Below are positions 6,930 through 16,194 of a stretch of 64,000 nt of DNA, piece after piece (positions within the stretch are counted from its first letter, which is position 1; each line of letters opens with the position of its first letter). Both the position numbers and the translations under genes were made by a program. Under the pieces are notes generated by a model that had not been told where the DNA came from, ran no database searches, and saw only the letters and a program-made list of their open reading frames with translations. Source of the stretch: CAYVAR01 sp964449675 (lineage in GTDB: Bacteria > Patescibacteriota > Microgenomatia > UBA10105 > UBA927); NCBI GenBank assembly GCA_964449675.1, contig CAYVAR010000001.1, positions 62,001-126,000 on the forward strand, given 5' to 3'.

Positions 6930-9296
6930 ATGAAACTGCCGGGTGCGATAGCTTCCATTTTTTCCAAAAAACCTGAACCAAAAGAGGTGATCCTGTCTCT
7001 TCTTCTAGATACCGATGCGGTGTCGGGAGCAATTTGGACGCGCGTAAAAAAAGGGGAAGTATCTGGAAAAAAAACAACGCCGTCACTTATAAAAACTGTT
7101 AACCGTGATGTATCGCAAGATTTGTGGGAAGAACGATTAAAAGCAGCAGATAGCGCGGTATCGGAGCTAGATGAAGCAGTTGGAGCGACAAAAATCAACG
7201 ATGTGGTTTTGGGAGTTCCGGCAGTATATTTAACCCCAGATGGTGATATAGAAAAATCAATACAAAAAGAGATTCGTCATATAACCTCAACTCTCGATTT
7301 AACTCCTATCGGATTTGTGGGTGTGCATCAGGCGATCGCCCATACGCTCAAACGCGATGAGGGAGTACCACCAACTGTAATTTTGCTTAGTGTTACGAGC
7401 GATGCTCTCACCGTAACTTTGTATAAAGTAGGAGTGCTTATCGGACAAAAGATGACAAAAAACGAAGGAGAAGTAGCGCAAAAACTTGAGCATATCCTCA
7501 AAAGCTTTAAAGAACTTGAAATTCTTCCATCACGTATACTTTTGTATGGAAATAATAGGCAAGCTCTTGAGGATACACAAGCAAAACTTCTTCGGTACCC
7601 ATGGCAGACCAAAGCAAATTTTTTGCACTTTCCAAAAATCGAACTATTACCAACGGATTTTGCTGTGGTTGCTGTATCAGTCGCAGGAGCGACAGAGTTA
7701 TCCCAACAAATGGGTGAAGATATAGAAGAAACATATCCATCTGAAGCCCAAGACACACTTCAAAAACACGAGAACATCAATGCAGTACCTTTGAAAGAAG
7801 AAACTCCATTGCCAGATGAGGAAGAGAGGAAGATGGGAAGAGAGGAAGATGGGAAGAGAGGAAGATGGGAAGAGAGAGACAAAGAAAACGAGGAAAATAT
7901 TGAATCAGAAGACAAGAATGCCCTTGATATTGAAGAGTCAAATGTTACTTTGGTGACGCCTGAAGAGCTGGGATTTGCGCATGGAGATGGGCTCCATGCT
8001 GATGACTATAAGGATAATGCCCAACCACTACCGAAACAATCATCTACTGAAAATAATGGTCCGGAAGACAAAGCTCATGAAATGATCACTACAGAAAAGA
8101 CACCAGCTGTATCATTCTCTCATCTTCCGAAATTTTTTTTCCATCTCCCTATATTACCGAGATCCGCAGTGTTCGCACTTTTTGGTTTTATCATCGTGGG
8201 TTTTGGAATATTTGGACTTACTGCGTGGTTTATCCCAAAAGTAGCTGTGACGGTTTTTGTCATCCCGCAGCAAGTTGAGGAGTCAGCCGTCGTGACAATT
8301 GAACCAACGGCGACTGTTGTTGACCCACAAAATAAAATTATTCCGGGAAAGAAACAAGAAAAAATAGTAAGCGGCGAAAAAATAATTCAGGTAACAGGCA
8401 AAAAGAAAGTTGGTGAACCTGCAAAAGGAATTGTCACGATATTTAATAAAGCAACAACAAACAAATCGTTCAAAAAAGGAAGTATCATCGTATCAAATAG
8501 TTTGTCATTTACTCTCGATGATGATGTACAAGTGGCCTCGGCAAGTGAAAATTTAATAAGCGGCACAGTGACCTTTGGGAAAGGAACAGTCGGCATCACC
8601 GCATCAGAGATTGGAGGCCAAAGCAATCTTGCATTGGGGAGTGAATTTACTTTTAAAGATATCGCCTCAAGTGTAGCAATCGCTCGAAACGAAAAAGCAC
8701 TATCTGGTGGAACAAGTCGCGACGTGACAGTCGTATCGCGTAGTGATTATGATACTCTGACGAAGTCGCTTACTCAAGATCTCGTAGAGAATGCCAAAAA
8801 GGAGCTTGCGACAAGTGTTGAAGGAAGTGAAAAACTTATCGATGAGACAATAAAAACGTCAGTTTCGGAAAAATCTTTTACCGAAGAACTAGATCAAGAA
8901 GCGAGTGAACTTCATGGGAAACTCACCCTCGTTATGTCTGGTATTTCATATAGTGAGCATGACATCGCGTCACTTTTGTCGTCAGTTGTAGCAGATAAAG
9001 TACCACAAGGATATACGGTAGATACGACAAGTGTTACGACATCGATTGAAAATGCACTCATAAAAAAAGATGGCACGATAACAGTGTCGACGAGTCTGAA
9101 AGGGAGCGCACTTCCTTCTTTAGATATAGAGGAAATAAAAAAGAATATTACCGGAAAAAAACTTGATACATCGCAAGATTACCTCAAGCGCCTTCCGGGT
9201 GTCGGGGGAGCTGAGTTTCGATTCAGATTTTCTCTCTCTAAAGATAAACTTCCTGCCAATAGCCACAATGTTTCGATATCGATAGCAATACAGTAA
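6930..9296 (+). CDS. Membrane protein with actin-like N-terminus and baseplate-J-like region
   Basis: A 788-residue single-pass protein. Residues 20-260 resemble a degenerate PilM/FtsA-type actin-like fold (LLLDTDAVSGAIW, then VVLGVPAVYLTP). Residues 280-390 are a charged, low-complexity linker. A membrane helix lies near 415-440 (SAVFALFGFIIVGFGIF). The outer part contains repeated beta segments such as VGEPAKGIVTIFNKAT and SGGTSRDVTVVS, seen in CPR proteins labelled baseplate J-like. It could link cytoplasmic state to a surface structure; function is unknown. A 16-base tandem repeat lies in the linker. Confidence 0.65.
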   Translation: MKLPGAIASIFSKKPEPKEVILSLLLDTDAVSGAIWTRVKKGEVSGKKTTPSLIKTVNRDVSQDLWEERLKAADSAVSELDEAVGATKINDVVLGVPAVYLTPDGDIEKSIQKEIRHITSTLDLTPIGFVGVHQAIAHTLKRDEGVPPTVILLSVTSDALTVTLYKVGVLIGQKMTKNEGEVAQKLEHILKSFKELEILPSRILLYGNNRQALEDTQAKLLRYPWQTKANFLHFPKIELLPTDFAVVAVSVAGATELSQQMGEDIEETYPSEAQDTLQKHENINAVPLKEETPLPDEEERKMGREEDGKRGRWEERDKENEENIESEDKNALDIEESNVTLVTPEELGFAHGDGLHADDYKDNAQPLPKQSSTENNGPEDKAHEMITTEKTPAVSFSHLPKFFFHLPILPRSAVFALFGFIIVGFGIFGLTAWFIPKVAVTVFVIPQQVEESAVVTIEPTATVVDPQNKIIPGKKQEKIVSGEKIIQVTGKKKVGEPAKGIVTIFNKATTNKSFKKGSIIVSNSLSFTLDDDVQVASASENLISGTVTFGKGTVGITASEIGGQSNLALGSEFTFKDIASSVAIARNEKALSGGTSRDVTVVSRSDYDTLTKSLTQDLVENAKKELATSVEGSEKLIDETIKTSVSEKSFTEELDQEASELHGKLTLVMSGISYSEHDIASLLSSVVADKVPQGYTVDTTSVTTSIENALIKKDGTITVSTSLKGSALPSLDIEEIKKNITGKKLDTSQDYLKRLPGVGGAEFRFRFSLSKDKLPANSHNVSISIAIQ
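7824..7871 (+). repeat. Three tandem 16-base units in a coding linker
   Basis: GAGAGGAAGATGGGAA occurs three times head to tail (7824, 7840, 7856), with partial units either side. Because 16 is not a multiple of three, each unit is read in a different frame, and gain or loss of one unit would truncate the protein before its membrane helix. Confidence 0.9.
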
Positions 9297-9398
9297 TACC
9301 AATAGGAGATATTCTTGTAATGAATTATCATGTATGAATTTTTATAGACCTACAAATACTTGAGTTTTTTCCCATATAGAGAAAATGGATACAGTGCT

Positions 9399-10151
9399 AT
9401 GCTTCTTTATCGATATATAAAATCATCAACTGATAAAAAAAAACGCATACGGATGCCATTTGTATTTTCGATCGTTCTCATCACAATAGGCTTGAGCATC
9501 CTCATGTGGGTGGGATGGCCGATTTTATCTTTCACACTTTTTAATCAATATCTATACGCATCAACTATTTCACCGCTTGCCAGTGAGATTGATACTGCTA
9601 TTGGAGGACTCATTTCTCCAGTTGTCTTGGCATCTTCGGGCATCGTTTCTAATAGTAGCAATGCACAACTTACGCTGCAGAATGCAAATCTCTGGTTTCC
9701 GACGCTTCCGCAAAAGAAAGTGGTGACTCCGGTAAATAGCTACAAACTTTCGATACCGAAGCTTAAAATTCTTGATGCAGCTGTTCTCATCGCTGGCGAT
9801 GATCTTATGAAAAGCTTGATCCATTACGGTGGTACTGGATTACCAGGTGAATATGGAAATGCTATTGTCTTTGGCCACTCGACACTTCCACAGTTTTTTA
9901 ATCCAAAGGACTATAAAACGATTTTTTCAACAATTCCCACACTTAAGGAAGGCGATGATATTTTTGTCGTTTACGACGGGGTGACGTATCGGTATCAAGT
10001 CATTTCTTTGACTGTTTTGCAGCCAACTGATCTATCGGGACTTGAACAACGGTTTGATGATTCGTATCTCACCTTGGTCACGTGTGTTCCCCCCGGGACC
10101 TATTGGCAACGACTCTATGTAAAGAGTCGATTAATACGTCCGCAGACGTAG
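9399..10151 (+). CDS. Membrane-anchored sortase-family protein
   Basis: About 250 residues with one N-terminal membrane helix (VFSIVLITIGLSILMWVGW) and a C-terminal sortase domain. The catalytic triad is visible: His in IVFGHST, Cys in TLVTCVPPGTYW and Arg in KSRL, with the TLxTC context of the family. It likely cleaves and attaches surface proteins or pilin-like subunits outside the membrane. The ATG at 9399 is preferred; an in-frame TTG at 9360 is an alternative. No recognisable LPxTG-type substrate lies next to it. Confidence 0.85.
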   Translation: MLLYRYIKSSTDKKKRIRMPFVFSIVLITIGLSILMWVGWPILSFTLFNQYLYASTISPLASEIDTAIGGLISPVVLASSGIVSNSSNAQLTLQNANLWFPTLPQKKVVTPVNSYKLSIPKLKILDAAVLIAGDDLMKSLIHYGGTGLPGEYGNAIVFGHSTLPQFFNPKDYKTIFSTIPTLKEGDDIFVVYDGVTYRYQVISLTVLQPTDLSGLEQRFDDSYLTLVTCVPPGTYWQRLYVKSRLIRPQT

Positions 10152-10190
10152 ACAGAAATATAACACATACAATGACTTTTTTTGCCTACT

Positions 10191-11450
10191 ATGCTTGAAG
10201 ATAAAAAGCAGCAAGCGATAAACGCGATAAAAAAGAAATTGTTGGGAAAACAATTGTCGTATAACGAGATTTTTTCCATCATGGACGAAATAGCCAATAA
10301 ACGATTGGGTCCGGTGCTTACGACATACTTTGCAGCAGCGGGGTTTACCGAAGGGTTTAATGATGAGGAATTGTACTTTCTCACAAAAGCAATGGTCGCG
10401 ACTGGACCACGACTCCATTTTAAAGGTATTGTGGCTGATAAACATTCTACTGGAGGAGTAGCAGGAACGAGGACGACCATGATCGTGGTTCCAATTGTTG
10501 CAGCCGCAGGTTTTCAGATTCCAAAAACATCTTCACGCGCTATCACATCTCCATCAGGTACAGCAGATACGATGGAAGTTGTTGCACCAGTGACATTTTC
10601 TCCAAAACAGATTGAAGCGATCGTTGCAAAAGTCGGCGGGTGTATTGTCTGGGGAGGACATTTGGGACTAGCTCCTGCTGATGACATGATCATTCAAGTC
10701 GAACAGCCACTTGCCTTTGAATCATTTGATAAAATTATTGTTTCTATAATGGCCAAAAAAGTGGCATCGGGAGCAACACACGTGGTACTTGATATTCCCG
10801 TTGGTCCGAAGATGAAAATACAACATTTTAGAGACGCAGAAATTATTGAAAAAAAATTTACTTTCTTGGCAAAAAAATTTGATATAAAAATAACGACTGA
10901 TATAAATGAGATTCGTCAAAACGCCGGTCGAGGTATAGGACCGGTGCTTGAAGCGCGGGATGTATTTGATGTGCTTGAGCAAAAAAAAGGCCGCCCGCTT
11001 GCTCTTGAAGCCAAAGCACTACGACTTGCCGGAAAATTATTAAATCTATGCTTTGCCGATACACGAGAGAAAAAAGATCTTCTCGGAGATGATGTCGCGC
11101 GCGATATCCTCCAATCTGGAAAAGCACTTGCGGAATTACGTGAGATCATAAAAGTACAGGGTGGAGATCCGGCTATAGATAGTTCTAAACTGCAACCCGG
11201 GAAAGCGACCTACCATGTCACATCACCTCGTCACGGTCATATCGTTTCGATAGACAATAAGCAAATCACGGTACTTTGCAGAATATTAGGCTGTCCGACT
11301 GACAAAAAAGCTGGAATGTTCTTAAATAAGAAACTTGATGAGGAAGTAGACAAGGGTGATATACTATGTACGATTTATAGTTCCGATCGCTTTAGGCTAA
11401 AAGAAGCAGTCGACACACTCAAGAACATACCAGTATATACGGTAGAGTAA
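10191..11450 (+). CDS. deoA: AMP phosphorylase (thymidine-phosphorylase fold)
   Basis: Phosphorolysis of AMP to ribose-1,5-bisphosphate and adenine is the expected reaction. Key segments are DKHSTGGVAG (phosphate loop), KTSSRAITSPSGTADTMEV, GCIVWGGHLGLAPADD and GSTH-like SGATHVVLDIPVG, closer to archaeal/CPR AMP phosphorylases than to bacterial DeoA. At about 419 residues it lacks the ~80-residue N-terminal domain of the archaeal enzymes. No RuBisCO or R15P isomerase is in the window, so the rest of the pathway is not shown. The ATG at 10191 is chosen over TTG 10182. Confidence 0.87.
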   Translation: MLEDKKQQAINAIKKKLLGKQLSYNEIFSIMDEIANKRLGPVLTTYFAAAGFTEGFNDEELYFLTKAMVATGPRLHFKGIVADKHSTGGVAGTRTTMIVVPIVAAAGFQIPKTSSRAITSPSGTADTMEVVAPVTFSPKQIEAIVAKVGGCIVWGGHLGLAPADDMIIQVEQPLAFESFDKIIVSIMAKKVASGATHVVLDIPVGPKMKIQHFRDAEIIEKKFTFLAKKFDIKITTDINEIRQNAGRGIGPVLEARDVFDVLEQKKGRPLALEAKALRLAGKLLNLCFADTREKKDLLGDDVARDILQSGKALAELREIIKVQGGDPAIDSSKLQPGKATYHVTSPRHGHIVSIDNKQITVLCRILGCPTDKKAGMFLNKKLDEEVDKGDILCTIYSSDRFRLKEAVDTLKNIPVYTVE

Positions 11451-11555
11451 TGTAAAGCTCAAATGTCAAAACTCAAAACTATAGCGTAAATCTTAAAACT
11501 TTTTAGATTTGGGTTGTCGTTATGCGTTTTGAACTTTGCGTTTTGAGTTTGGTAT
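11451..11555. repeat. Word-built intergenic hairpin A
   Basis: Left side is made of CAAAACTCAAAAC-type words and the right side of their complements (GCGTTTTGAGTTTGG), folding into a long imperfect hairpin with AAATCT/AGATTT near the centre. It fills the whole gap between deoA and the zinc-ribbon gene. Same vocabulary as the gaps at 50879-50984 and 60005-60114. Confidence 0.75.
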
Positions 11556-11750
11556 ATGTTAAAGAACATCATTGCGCCAGTGCAAGCGTGGTTACTTTCT
11601 CAGGGTAAATGCGTGGGGTGCGGACGAGACCTTACTAAAAAGCAAGGGAAGGGATTTATACGGGTAGATTGCATGTGTGGGCGTATATATATGTATGACT
11701 CTGATGCTCGTAAATACAAAAGGGCGACACTTGATGAAATTAACAAATAA
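11556..11750 (+). CDS. Small zinc-ribbon protein
   Basis: A 64-residue protein with CVGCGRDL near residue 19 and CMCGRIYMYD near residue 39, a four-cysteine pattern that should bind zinc. The hydrophobic first 16 residues look like an amphipathic helix rather than a signal. No family name is recognised. Its end overlaps the start of mltG by 17 bases, so the two are probably co-translated. Confidence 0.7.
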   Translation: MLKNIIAPVQAWLLSQGKCVGCGRDLTKKQGKGFIRVDCMCGRIYMYDSDARKYKRATLDEINK

Positions 11751-12726
11751 TCCGTCAAAAAGTTTTTTGTTTCGTATTGGCATACTTTTTGTTGTTGCCA
11801 TAGTTTTCATTGTGAGCGGGTGGATATGGTGGTCAGATGGAATTTCTTCAGTTGATCCTACAGATAAAAAACCAGTTGTTTTCGTCGTCCGTCGAGGGCA
11901 AGGAGTACGCGACATAGCCGCAAATTTAGCGCTGCAGCGTCTCATACGCAGTTCCACGAGTTTTTTTCTCATCGTAAAATTTCTTGGAGTCGAAAAAAAC
12001 TTACAGGCTGGTGATTATCGGCTCAATCGATCCATGGATGCAAAAACGATTGCCCTTGAACTTACGCACGGTATTGTCGATGTATGGGTGACGACGCTTG
12101 AAGGATGGAGAGTAGAAGAAATTGCTACAAAACTTGCCAAGGAATTAGATATACCGGAAGCAGAATTTTTGAAATATGCGAAAGAAGGACATATGTTTCC
12201 AGATACATACCTCATTCCTCGTGATGCAACTCCTGCCGCGGTTGCCAAACTTTTTTTGACTACATTTGATACAAAGGTAACAAAAGACATGCTAGATGAT
12301 GCAAAAGAAACAAACCTTTCACTTGAAGATATTGTGACCCTTGCCTCAATTGTCGAGCGGGAAGGCAGAAGCGATCTGGATCGTCCAATTATTGCCGGAA
12401 TACTCCTCAAGCGTTTGCAAGAAAAGTGGCCTCTCCAAGTGGATGCCACACTGCAATACGCACTTGGGTATCAATCGTATGAAAAATCCTGGTGGAAGAA
12501 ATCATTAGAGAGTGAAGATAAGAAACTTAAATCGCCATACAATACGTATCTTCATACTGGACTTCCGCCTGGACCAATCGCCAACCCCGGTCTTTCTGCT
12601 ATAAAATCAGTCATTTATCCCAAGGACACTGAATATTGGTATTATATTCATGATAAAGAAGGCAACGCGCACTACGCCAAAACAATCGAAGAACATGAAC
12701 AGAACATCCGCACGTTTCTTCAGTAA
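11734..12726 (+). CDS. mltG: Endolytic murein transglycosylase MltG (YceG family)
   Basis: Cuts nascent peptidoglycan strands at the outer face of the membrane. About 330 residues: a membrane helix (IGILFVVAIVFIVSGWIWW), a LysM-like first domain, then the catalytic region with the family's ASIVEREG (catalytic Glu), LQVDATLQYAL, SPYNTYLHTGLPPGPIANPG and YPKDTEYWYYI motifs. Start set at ATG 11734, just before the hydrophobic helix; the longer reading frame begins inside the zinc-ribbon gene and has no family support. Confidence 0.95.
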   Translation: MKLTNNPSKSFLFRIGILFVVAIVFIVSGWIWWSDGISSVDPTDKKPVVFVVRRGQGVRDIAANLALQRLIRSSTSFFLIVKFLGVEKNLQAGDYRLNRSMDAKTIALELTHGIVDVWVTTLEGWRVEEIATKLAKELDIPEAEFLKYAKEGHMFPDTYLIPRDATPAAVAKLFLTTFDTKVTKDMLDDAKETNLSLEDIVTLASIVEREGRSDLDRPIIAGILLKRLQEKWPLQVDATLQYALGYQSYEKSWWKKSLESEDKKLKSPYNTYLHTGLPPGPIANPGLSAIKSVIYPKDTEYWYYIHDKEGNAHYAKTIEEHEQNIRTFLQ

Positions 12727-12768
12727 AAAAGACAACGAGTTTTTTCAACAACCAGATGTAACCTTAAG

Positions 12769-12797
12769 TTGCATTTGTCGCATCATGTTGCTATAAT
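12769..12797 (+). promoter_or_regulatory. Sigma-70-type promoter
   Basis: TTGCAT at 12769, 17-base spacer, TATAAT at 12792. It would start transcription near 12804, about 15 bases before the next ATG. Confidence 0.7.
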
Positions 12798-12818
12798 GTT
12801 CTTATTGTAAAATAAACT

Positions 12819-13088
12819 ATGGCGCTAACACCTGATACTCGTCCTGGTTGTGGAAATTTTGATTCTCTTTCGGGAGTTTGTCTTGCAGGACGGCTGCATA
12901 GGGAAAAAAATATTCCCACAATGGCAATCATAGCGAAAATTTCTCCTCCTGGTGCGATCGAGGGACCTGATGTTCAAATCGACGGAATAATATGTAAAGT
13001 TAGAAACGGATCTCCAGATCAAATAGGATGCAGCGATTATGTGCCTAGAACTGAAGCAGATGACACTAGAGATCTAATGCTTGATTAA
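12819..13088 (+). CDS. Hypothetical 89-residue protein
   Basis: No recognised family. It has four cysteines (near residues 11, 21, 59 and 70), PPG and PxxxxP turns, and no membrane helix. It has its own good promoter and a short leader, which supports a real gene, but no clear Shine-Dalgarno sequence. It precedes leuS, which has a separate promoter. Likely an orphan gene. Confidence 0.5.
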   Translation: MALTPDTRPGCGNFDSLSGVCLAGRLHREKNIPTMAIIAKISPPGAIEGPDVQIDGIICKVRNGSPDQIGCSDYVPRTEADDTRDLMLD

Positions 13089-13129
13089 AGGCATAAAATG
13101 TTTGATATTCTTCAAATAATTAAAGTCGT

Positions 13130-13158
13130 TGACAACGCATTCTTATTGGTTTAAGATT
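13130..13158 (+). promoter_or_regulatory. Promoter of leuS-dtd
   Basis: Perfect -35 TTGACA at 13130, 17-base spacer, TAAGAT at 13153. The predicted leader is about 66 bases. Confidence 0.75.
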
Positions 13159-13207
13159 TCATCTTACTATAAGATTATTGAGGTGTCATGCCTAGTATTT
13201 TTTACAG

Positions 13208-13224
13208 TTACGGCCTTTCCGTAA
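13208..13224 (+). promoter_or_regulatory. Hairpin next to the leuS ribosome binding site
   Basis: TTACGG (13208-13213) pairs with CCGTAA (13219-13224). The stem ends two bases before AGGGG, which is close to the start codon at 13231. It could modulate translation start, but it is short. Confidence 0.45.
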
Positions 13225-13230
13225 AAGGGG

Positions 13231-15732
13231 ATGCATATGCTAGATGAACTTAGAGGAGGTTACGGCCAAGACGAAATTGAACAAAAATGGTCGGGCATCT
13301 GGGATCATTTACAATTATTTCAAAATACTCCTGATAATGAGCTTAGCCAACAATTAACTGGTGATAAACTTTATCTTCTTTTTGCATTTGCCTATCCATC
13401 CGGATCAGGGCTTCACGTAGGGCACGTAGAATCAAAAACCGCACTAGATATTCTTTCTAGATACTTCAGAATGCAGGGAAACAATGTATTCTTTCCCGTC
13501 GGATGGGATGCCTTCGGTCTACCTGCTGAGAATTATGCTGTAGAAACCGGGATTCACCCGGCAATTACCACTCAAAACGCTATTGATACATTCCGAAGAC
13601 AAGTACGACGCCTCGGGATTTCCTACGAGTGGGCAAATGAAATAGCAACAAGTGATCCAGAATATTACAAATGGACGCAATGGATATTTACTCAATTATA
13701 CGAGAACGGATTAGCCTATCATGCCGATGGACCTGTAAACTGGTGTCCATCCTGTCAAACAGTCTTAGCCAATGAGCAGGTTGAAGAAGGAGACTGTTTT
13801 CGTTGTCACAGTGAAGTAATTCAGAAGCAAATGAAGCAGTGGTTTTTAGGGATCACTCATTATAAGGATGAACTGATTGACGGTCTTGCGACAGTGGATT
13901 GGCCAGAGTCTACCAAGAAAATGCAGAGGGATTGGATTGGCAGACAGGAGGGCGCGAACGTCATTTTCCATCTGCAGGATACGGATGCGGATCTGGCGTG
14001 TTTTACGACCAGATTAGACACCGTTTGCGGAGTGACGTTTGTTGTAGTTTCACCAGAAAAGTTTACGGAATATGGTTTAGCAAGTTATGTGCCGGATGAT
14101 TTATGGGGTCCAGTAAGTGAGTATCTAGAAAGAGCCCAGCACAAGACAGAAGAACAACGTAAAAAAGGCGAAAGAGATAAATACGGTATACACACAGGAC
14201 TTACGATGTTAAATCCGGTGACAAACGAGGAAGTTCCTCTGTATCTTGCAGATTATGTACTTCCAAATTATGGTACCGGTATCGTGATGGGCGTTCCCGC
14301 TCACGATGAAAGAGACTATGCGTTTGCAAAAAAATACGGTCTCCCGATACGTCAAGTTGTTCAGAATGATACGCAAAGTGAGCAGGGCGTTTTTTCCGAA
14401 GAAGGAATTCTCATCAATTCCGGTGAATTGAACGGTTTGACATCAGAACAAGCAAGAATTACTTTAATGCAGCAGTTTCCCGGCCTTATAGAATCTGCTG
14501 TAACATATAAACTTCGAGATTGGCTTATTTCTAGGCAAAGGTACTGGGGTGCTCCGATTCCGATCGTCTATGATCCGCAGGGTAAGCCGCATCCAGTAAG
14601 AAAAGAGCATCTTCCATGGTTATTGCCGACGGACGTAGATTTTAAACCCACTGGTGAGTCACCATTAAGATCATCCAGAGAATTTTTAGAAAGAACTGAA
14701 AGACTATATGGTGAAGGTTGGAGACCAGAGTACGACACGATGGATACTTTTGTCGATTCAAGCTGGTATTATCTCCGTTACCCAGATGCCCATAACCCGA
14801 ATGAGTTTGCAGCAGCTCAACGGCTTCAGAAATGGCTTCCAGTCGATTTCTACATGATCGGTGCTGAGCATACTGTTCTTCATCTATTATATTCTCGTTT
14901 CTTCACTAAGTTTCTTCGAGATCAGGGATATCTAGCCTTTGATGAACCATTTCAAACGATGAGACATCAGGGGATGATACTCGGGCCGGACGGGAAAAAG
15001 ATGAGTAAATCGCTTGGTAACGTCATAAATCCAGATGACGTTATTGACCGATTCGGAGCAGATACGCTTCGCATGTATGAAATGTTTATGGGTCCGATTG
15101 ACGTTGATAAACCATGGGATGATCGTGCCGTCCATGGAGTATATAAATTTCTTTCACGGGTAGCGACATTAGTCAGATCTTTTGAACAAGTACAAAAACC
15201 GCAACGAAGTCAAAATCTTGAAAAACTACTTCATCAAACTATCCGGAAAGTGACTGAAGATATAGAAAGGCTGAAATTTAATACGGCAATAGCCGCTATG
15301 ATGCGATTTGTAAATGAATGGTCCAGAGAGCAACGAGAAAATCCGACAGTAAATTCAGTGCTTACACCCGACGAAATAGCTACTTTTGCAAAGATCCTTT
15401 CTCCATTTGCGCCATTTCTTGCGTCGGAAATATATTATCTTATTGAATCTAAAAATGGGGAAAATGGTCTTGAGCAAGATTATATTGTTCATTTACAACC
15501 ATGGCCTATCTACGACGCAGCCCTTTCCACTGAACATGAATATCTCATCCCGGTGCAAATCAACGGCAAAGTGAGAGGACATATACCTATTTCAGGTGAT
15601 ATCATAAGGGATGAAACGAAGGTTTTCGCATTGGTCTATCAATTAGAGAGTATACAGGGAAGACTAGCGGGTAAGAATATTAAAAGTCAAATATACGTTG
15701 AAGGAAGAATAGTCTCGATTGTAACCGATTAA
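13231..15732 (+). CDS. leuS: Leucyl-tRNA synthetase
   Basis: Class I enzyme of 833 residues. The HIGH signature appears as GLHVGHVES after FAYPSGS near residue 60, the KMSKS loop as KKMSKSLGNVINP near residue 590, and the zinc-site region as CPSCQ...CFRCH near residue 171. The CP1 editing domain lies between, with GVPAHDERDY. The C-terminal VQINGKVRGHI is typical of bacterial LeuRS. Two start codons lie close together (13231 and 13237); the second is better spaced from AAAAGGGG. dtd follows after 18 bases. Confidence 0.96.
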   Translation: MHMLDELRGGYGQDEIEQKWSGIWDHLQLFQNTPDNELSQQLTGDKLYLLFAFAYPSGSGLHVGHVESKTALDILSRYFRMQGNNVFFPVGWDAFGLPAENYAVETGIHPAITTQNAIDTFRRQVRRLGISYEWANEIATSDPEYYKWTQWIFTQLYENGLAYHADGPVNWCPSCQTVLANEQVEEGDCFRCHSEVIQKQMKQWFLGITHYKDELIDGLATVDWPESTKKMQRDWIGRQEGANVIFHLQDTDADLACFTTRLDTVCGVTFVVVSPEKFTEYGLASYVPDDLWGPVSEYLERAQHKTEEQRKKGERDKYGIHTGLTMLNPVTNEEVPLYLADYVLPNYGTGIVMGVPAHDERDYAFAKKYGLPIRQVVQNDTQSEQGVFSEEGILINSGELNGLTSEQARITLMQQFPGLIESAVTYKLRDWLISRQRYWGAPIPIVYDPQGKPHPVRKEHLPWLLPTDVDFKPTGESPLRSSREFLERTERLYGEGWRPEYDTMDTFVDSSWYYLRYPDAHNPNEFAAAQRLQKWLPVDFYMIGAEHTVLHLLYSRFFTKFLRDQGYLAFDEPFQTMRHQGMILGPDGKKMSKSLGNVINPDDVIDRFGADTLRMYEMFMGPIDVDKPWDDRAVHGVYKFLSRVATLVRSFEQVQKPQRSQNLEKLLHQTIRKVTEDIERLKFNTAIAAMMRFVNEWSREQRENPTVNSVLTPDEIATFAKILSPFAPFLASEIYYLIESKNGENGLEQDYIVHLQPWPIYDAALSTEHEYLIPVQINGKVRGHIPISGDIIRDETKVFALVYQLESIQGRLAGKNIKSQIYVEGRIVSIVTD

Positions 15733-15750
15733 CCACGAGTCACAATTACT

Positions 15751-16185
15751 ATGAAGGTTGTATTAGAAAGGGTTTCGATGGCAGCAGTTACAGTAAGTAA
15801 AGAGACTGTTGGCCGTATAGAATCTGGGTTTTTGCTTCTTGTTGGATTTACCCATAGTGACACTGAGGAAATTACAGGTGAAATGGCAAGAAAAATAGCA
15901 AATTTTCGTGTCATGGAAGATGAAAATGGTAAATTGAACAGCACGTTACTGGAGACAGGTGGTAAAATACTTGCTGTTCCGCAATTTACGTTATATGCCG
16001 ATACATCAGGTAGGAGGCCTGGATTTTTGGACGCAGCTCGTCCTGAACAAGCTCATACCCTATTTGATACTTTTGTGACTCAGTTAACTTCTGAGGGCAT
16101 ATCTGTAGAAACTGGTACGTTCGGCGCGTTTATGAGTGTGCAATCAATAAATGAGGGACCTTTAACGCTTGTTGTTGAAATCTAA
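15751..16185 (+). CDS. dtd: D-aminoacyl-tRNA deacylase
   Basis: Removes D-amino acids (and glycine) mis-attached to tRNA. The 144-residue protein has PQFTLYAD in place of the usual SQFTLYA near residue 77 and NEGPLT matching the second signature NxGPxT near residue 132. The first motif's Ser is Pro here, a modest deviation at the active-site entrance. Placed directly after leuS, an aminoacylation quality-control pairing. Confidence 0.93.
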   Translation: MKVVLERVSMAAVTVSKETVGRIESGFLLLVGFTHSDTEEITGEMARKIANFRVMEDENGKLNSTLLETGGKILAVPQFTLYADTSGRRPGFLDAARPEQAHTLFDTFVTQLTSEGISVETGTFGAFMSVQSINEGPLTLVVEI

Positions 16186-16194
16186 GGAGTATCC

